NCBI GenBank assembly: GCA_003260075.1
Contig: QLIY01000111.1
Coordinates: forward strand, 62,001 to 126,000
Direction: 5' to 3'
DNA length: 64,000 bases
Source: Phallusia mammillata
Lineage: Eukaryota; Chordata; Ascidiacea; Phlebobranchia; Ascidiidae
Shown here: positions 62,701 to 64,000 of the stretch, piece by piece
Position numbering within the stretch: the stretch's first letter is position 1
Layout: every line of letters begins with the position of its first letter
Position numbers and translations under genes: made by a program
Notes under the pieces: model-generated
Told to the model about the DNA's origin: nothing
Seen by the model: the letters and a program-made list of their open reading frames with translations, nothing else
Database searches by the model: none

Positions 62701-63791
62701 CTTAAGAAGTCAGGTTGCTTTAAATTTGTGGGATATTTCTTTAGGATGTCGTTGGTAAAATGTACATACAAAATCATAAACAATATGTATGATGTTCTTT
62801 AAACTGTTACACTTCCGTTATACTTCATACTTACTGAGTTTTTAAGAAATGGTTTATTGATTGTAAGCTATCAATGTTGCTATAAACAGCCGCCGGTCGT
62901 GCTGTAACAAATTTCCTTTTCCTTTTTAGCTTTGATAAATCGACAACTTTAAGAAGTTTATAACCATAAAATAAGTCGCATTGATCTGATTTCCAAACGT
63001 CAGGCTAAAATGCCCGAAGCAACGCAGATCAAAAGGTACAAAAATGCCACAAAAAAAGTTCGAGATTAGATAACGTTTCACTTCATGAAACCTGACCAAG
63101 GCTAATTTGCATTTTAATGCTAAACAGGCAAATGTCAGGATGTTGATCACCAAAATATAACCTGTTAATTATAACGGTGTTGTTTTCCCGTTTATGATAT
63201 TTATGTACACAGTGGCAAATTAAACGTATATATAACGTCTTTTAAGCATATTGATGAACGTTTCCTGCTGGTAACACCGACGCAATTTTAAATATAAATT
63301 GTTTTGAACTGTCGTTAATAAATTTAGCCCTATTGTTATGTGGATGACCGTTTTCATAGCTTTTTTTTCACAAGCCAGTTGCTGGACTTGATCTCATGTC
63401 AAACAGCCCTAAAACGCCTTGTTTAAGACCAATTGTGTTTGTTGTCTTGATCTCTCCTGAGGCTTCAATGTATAGACCTGTCAATCAAACTTTCGGGCCT
63501 AATCAACTTTGTTCCAAACAATTAATAAGCAAACAATTGCCTTATCCCTCATTGGTTTCAAGAGTCCAGTGGTTCTCAATCTTTATCACCATAACTTGTT
63601 TTTTTCGCAGAACCATGAGGAAGACAGTGAAGGGAGCGATGCAGATCAACGAAGCTGATCCCGGAGGAAGCGAGAAGGAGGGAGGAAGAGGTTATGCTCT
63701 CACTGGGGAGCAAAAGTTGAGGATGTATGTGCTCAAGGAGATACTCGAAACTGAAGAAGATTACGCCAAGTTACTCCAGTTTATCGTTGAC
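53652..63791 (+). CDS. Dbl-homology Rho GEF, P-Rex-like (first four coding exons; continues past right edge)
   Basis: Exons 53652-53766, 54154-54295, 55026-55145 and 63611-63791 join in one continuous frame through three introns with GT-AG ends. They give about 186 residues. The first 160 or so are low-complexity, rich in Ser, Thr, Arg and Asn, and probably disordered. The last exon enters a DH (RhoGEF) domain at KLRMYVLKEILETEEDYAKL, where conserved region 1 of DH domains has its TExxY motif. Such proteins load GTP onto Rho or Rac GTPases at the membrane. The pattern LRxxVLxEILxTExDYxxxLxF is closest to P-Rex1/2 as I recall them; Vav-like or other DH families are possible. The N-terminal extension is much longer than in vertebrate P-Rex. 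Confidence 0.75.
54154..54295 (+). CDS. Rho GEF: second coding exon
   Basis: A 142-nt exon: RVEVVNTSHSRTSSMSSTHS, then MRSAKWFFRQREGRTN, between acceptor TGTCCCCAG and donor GTGGGA. Ser/Thr-rich with a basic, aromatic patch. Phase matches exons 1 and 3. Confidence 0.68.
54634..54955. mobile_element. MITE with hAT-like ends, inside Rho GEF intron 2
   Basis: The left end CAATGGTTCCCAACCGG and the reversed right end TGTGGTTCCCAACCCG form an imperfect inverted repeat. They are bounded by the 8-bp duplication CATTACAG (54634-54641 and 54948-54955). Internal GGGGAGGAATT units repeat. At 306 bp with no transposase frame it is non-autonomous. Confidence 0.72.
55026..55145 (+). CDS. Rho GEF: third coding exon
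   Basis: A 120-nt exon: TRTTTGTSRGSNHPSETDS, then RIQRKKSVMHGIMKRG. RKKSV looks like a basophilic kinase target. Acceptor TTTCTTTCAG, donor GTACCA; it leaves two bases that join exon 4 after an 8.5-kb intron. Confidence 0.68.
55757..56096. repeat. Allelic duplicate across a G-run
   Basis: Copies 55757-55920 and 55935-56096 flank a run of 14 G (55921-55934, some probably native). Confidence 0.75.
57676..58115. repeat. Rearranged allelic fragments with three G-run joins
   Basis: Pieces of 57676-57919 recur as 57930-57990 and 58001-58103, separated by G-runs at 57920-57929, 57991-58000 and 58104-58115. The order of the copies is shuffled relative to the first occurrence. Confidence 0.72.
58358..58482. 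repeat. Short allelic duplicate across a 10-G join
   Basis: A copy of about 55 bp either side of the G-run at 58412-58421, differing by a small indel. Confidence 0.7.
59085..59410. mobile_element. Probable non-autonomous DNA transposon (MITE)
   Basis: The left end CAGGGTTGACATCGGCATGG and the right end, reversed, TAGGGTTGCCATACTGTCC form imperfect inverted repeats. AATAAGGAC units recur inside near both ends. The flanks share only about 5 of 8 bases (TGTAT), so the target duplication is degraded or the ends are slightly misplaced. Confidence 0.55.
59856..60063. repeat. Allelic duplicate across a 10-G join
   Basis: Copies of about 100 bp flank the G-run at 59953-59962. Confidence 0.75.
60402..61820. 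repeat. Multi-copy allelic block with four joins and one N
   Basis: The sequence of 60511-60635 recurs at 60647-60775. The whole stretch 60402-61000 recurs at 61315-61820, and part of it again at 61158-61285. Joins lie at 60636-60646, 61148-61157, 61286-61295 and the N at 61726. At least two haplotypes are interleaved. Confidence 0.75.
61079..61147 (+). mobile_element. Truncated hAT-like terminal sequence
   Basis: CCAGGGGTTTCCCAACCTTT followed by CGTACCAC repeats resembles the 5' end of a hAT element. It is cut off by the G-run at 61148-61157, so the other end and target duplication cannot be seen. Confidence 0.4.
61921..62614. repeat. Interleaved allelic fragments with joins
   Basis: Segment 61921-62032 recurs at about 62506-62614, and 62173-62269 recurs at about 62300-62420. 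G-runs lie at 61911-61920, 62033-62043 and 62270-62279. Confidence 0.72.
63611..63791 (+). CDS. Rho GEF: exon entering the DH domain
   Basis: A 181-nt exon: TMRKTVKGAMQINEADPGG, then GRGYALTGEQKLRMYVLKEI and LETEEDYAKLLQFIVD. TExDY is the signature of DH conserved region 1. Acceptor TTTTTTTCGCAG, donor GTAAGT, leaving in phase 0. An ATG at 63615 could serve as an alternative start. The remaining DH and the expected PH domain lie beyond the window. Confidence 0.82.
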
Positions 63792-64000
63792 GTAAGTGTT
63801 TGTTGGTGTAGCAGAAGCCCTGTTGTTGTGATCCAATACTGAAACTGTTGCCTTATTGTTAAAAGAGTTCTCTTTAGTTTGTCATTTATGGACATACAAG
63901 CTCTTTAAAAACACTGCGAGCAATATTAGATGTGCATGTTGTGTGGTCACTTACTAGTTTATGTCCAGCGGGGATTTTCATGTGTCCTGGAATACACACA

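Larger units (their letters stand above)
55146..63610. other. Rho GEF intron 3, heavily scrambled by haplotype joins
   Basis: An 8.5-kb intron that carries the densest set of G-run joins in the window (at least twelve) and one N (61726). The block 60402-61000 reappears at 61315-61820, and several 100-bp pieces recur out of order between 57640 and 62620. One probable MITE (59085-59410) and one truncated hAT end (61079) are present. No supported exon. Confidence 0.6.

Overview
The window is metazoan nuclear DNA: AT-rich, intron-rich, and carrying multidomain receptor genes found only in animals. The guess that it comes from a tunicate (ascidian) is an inference from high allelic divergence, compact exons with multi-kilobase introns, and frequent TGACGTCA palindromes; no marker gene proves it. 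The sequence is a draft scaffold. About 27 runs of roughly 10 G, five runs of 33-96 G and two single N bases behave as contig-join placeholders. The 10-G runs are usually flanked by near-identical allelic copies of the same locus.

Layout. (1) Positions 63-12250, minus strand: the 5' ten coding exons of a ROR-family receptor tyrosine kinase (copy A). They encode signal peptide, Ig, Frizzled-type cysteine-rich domain (CRD), kringle, transmembrane segment and the start of the kinase; the gene continues past the left edge. (2) 12251-18510: intergenic, with allelic duplications, a 96-G gap and a hAT-type MITE with an 8-bp target duplication. (3) 18511-41562, minus strand: a second, complete ROR-like receptor (copy B, about 810 residues). 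It has the same exon plan and phases but a divergent kringle and a kinase whose DFG/DLG triplet reads LHG, predicting a pseudokinase. An assembly error splits one of its kinase exons. (4) 41563-53651: a 12-kb divergent intergenic region with no supported gene. (5) 53652 to the right edge, plus strand: the first four coding exons of a Dbl-homology Rho guanine-nucleotide exchange factor, most like P-Rex at the start of its DH domain.

Copies A and B lie head to tail on the minus strand and share matching intron phases, with identical exon lengths at two positions (121 and 123 nt), so they are best read as a tandem duplication. ROR proteins are Wnt5-type receptors. A kinase-competent copy beside a predicted kinase-dead copy is the most interesting biology here. 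The Rho GEF is a divergently oriented neighbour; a functional link to the receptors is not shown by the sequence.

All gene models were built by hand from splice sites, reading phase and recognisable family motifs. Transcription starts, untranslated exons and poly(A) sites were not resolved.
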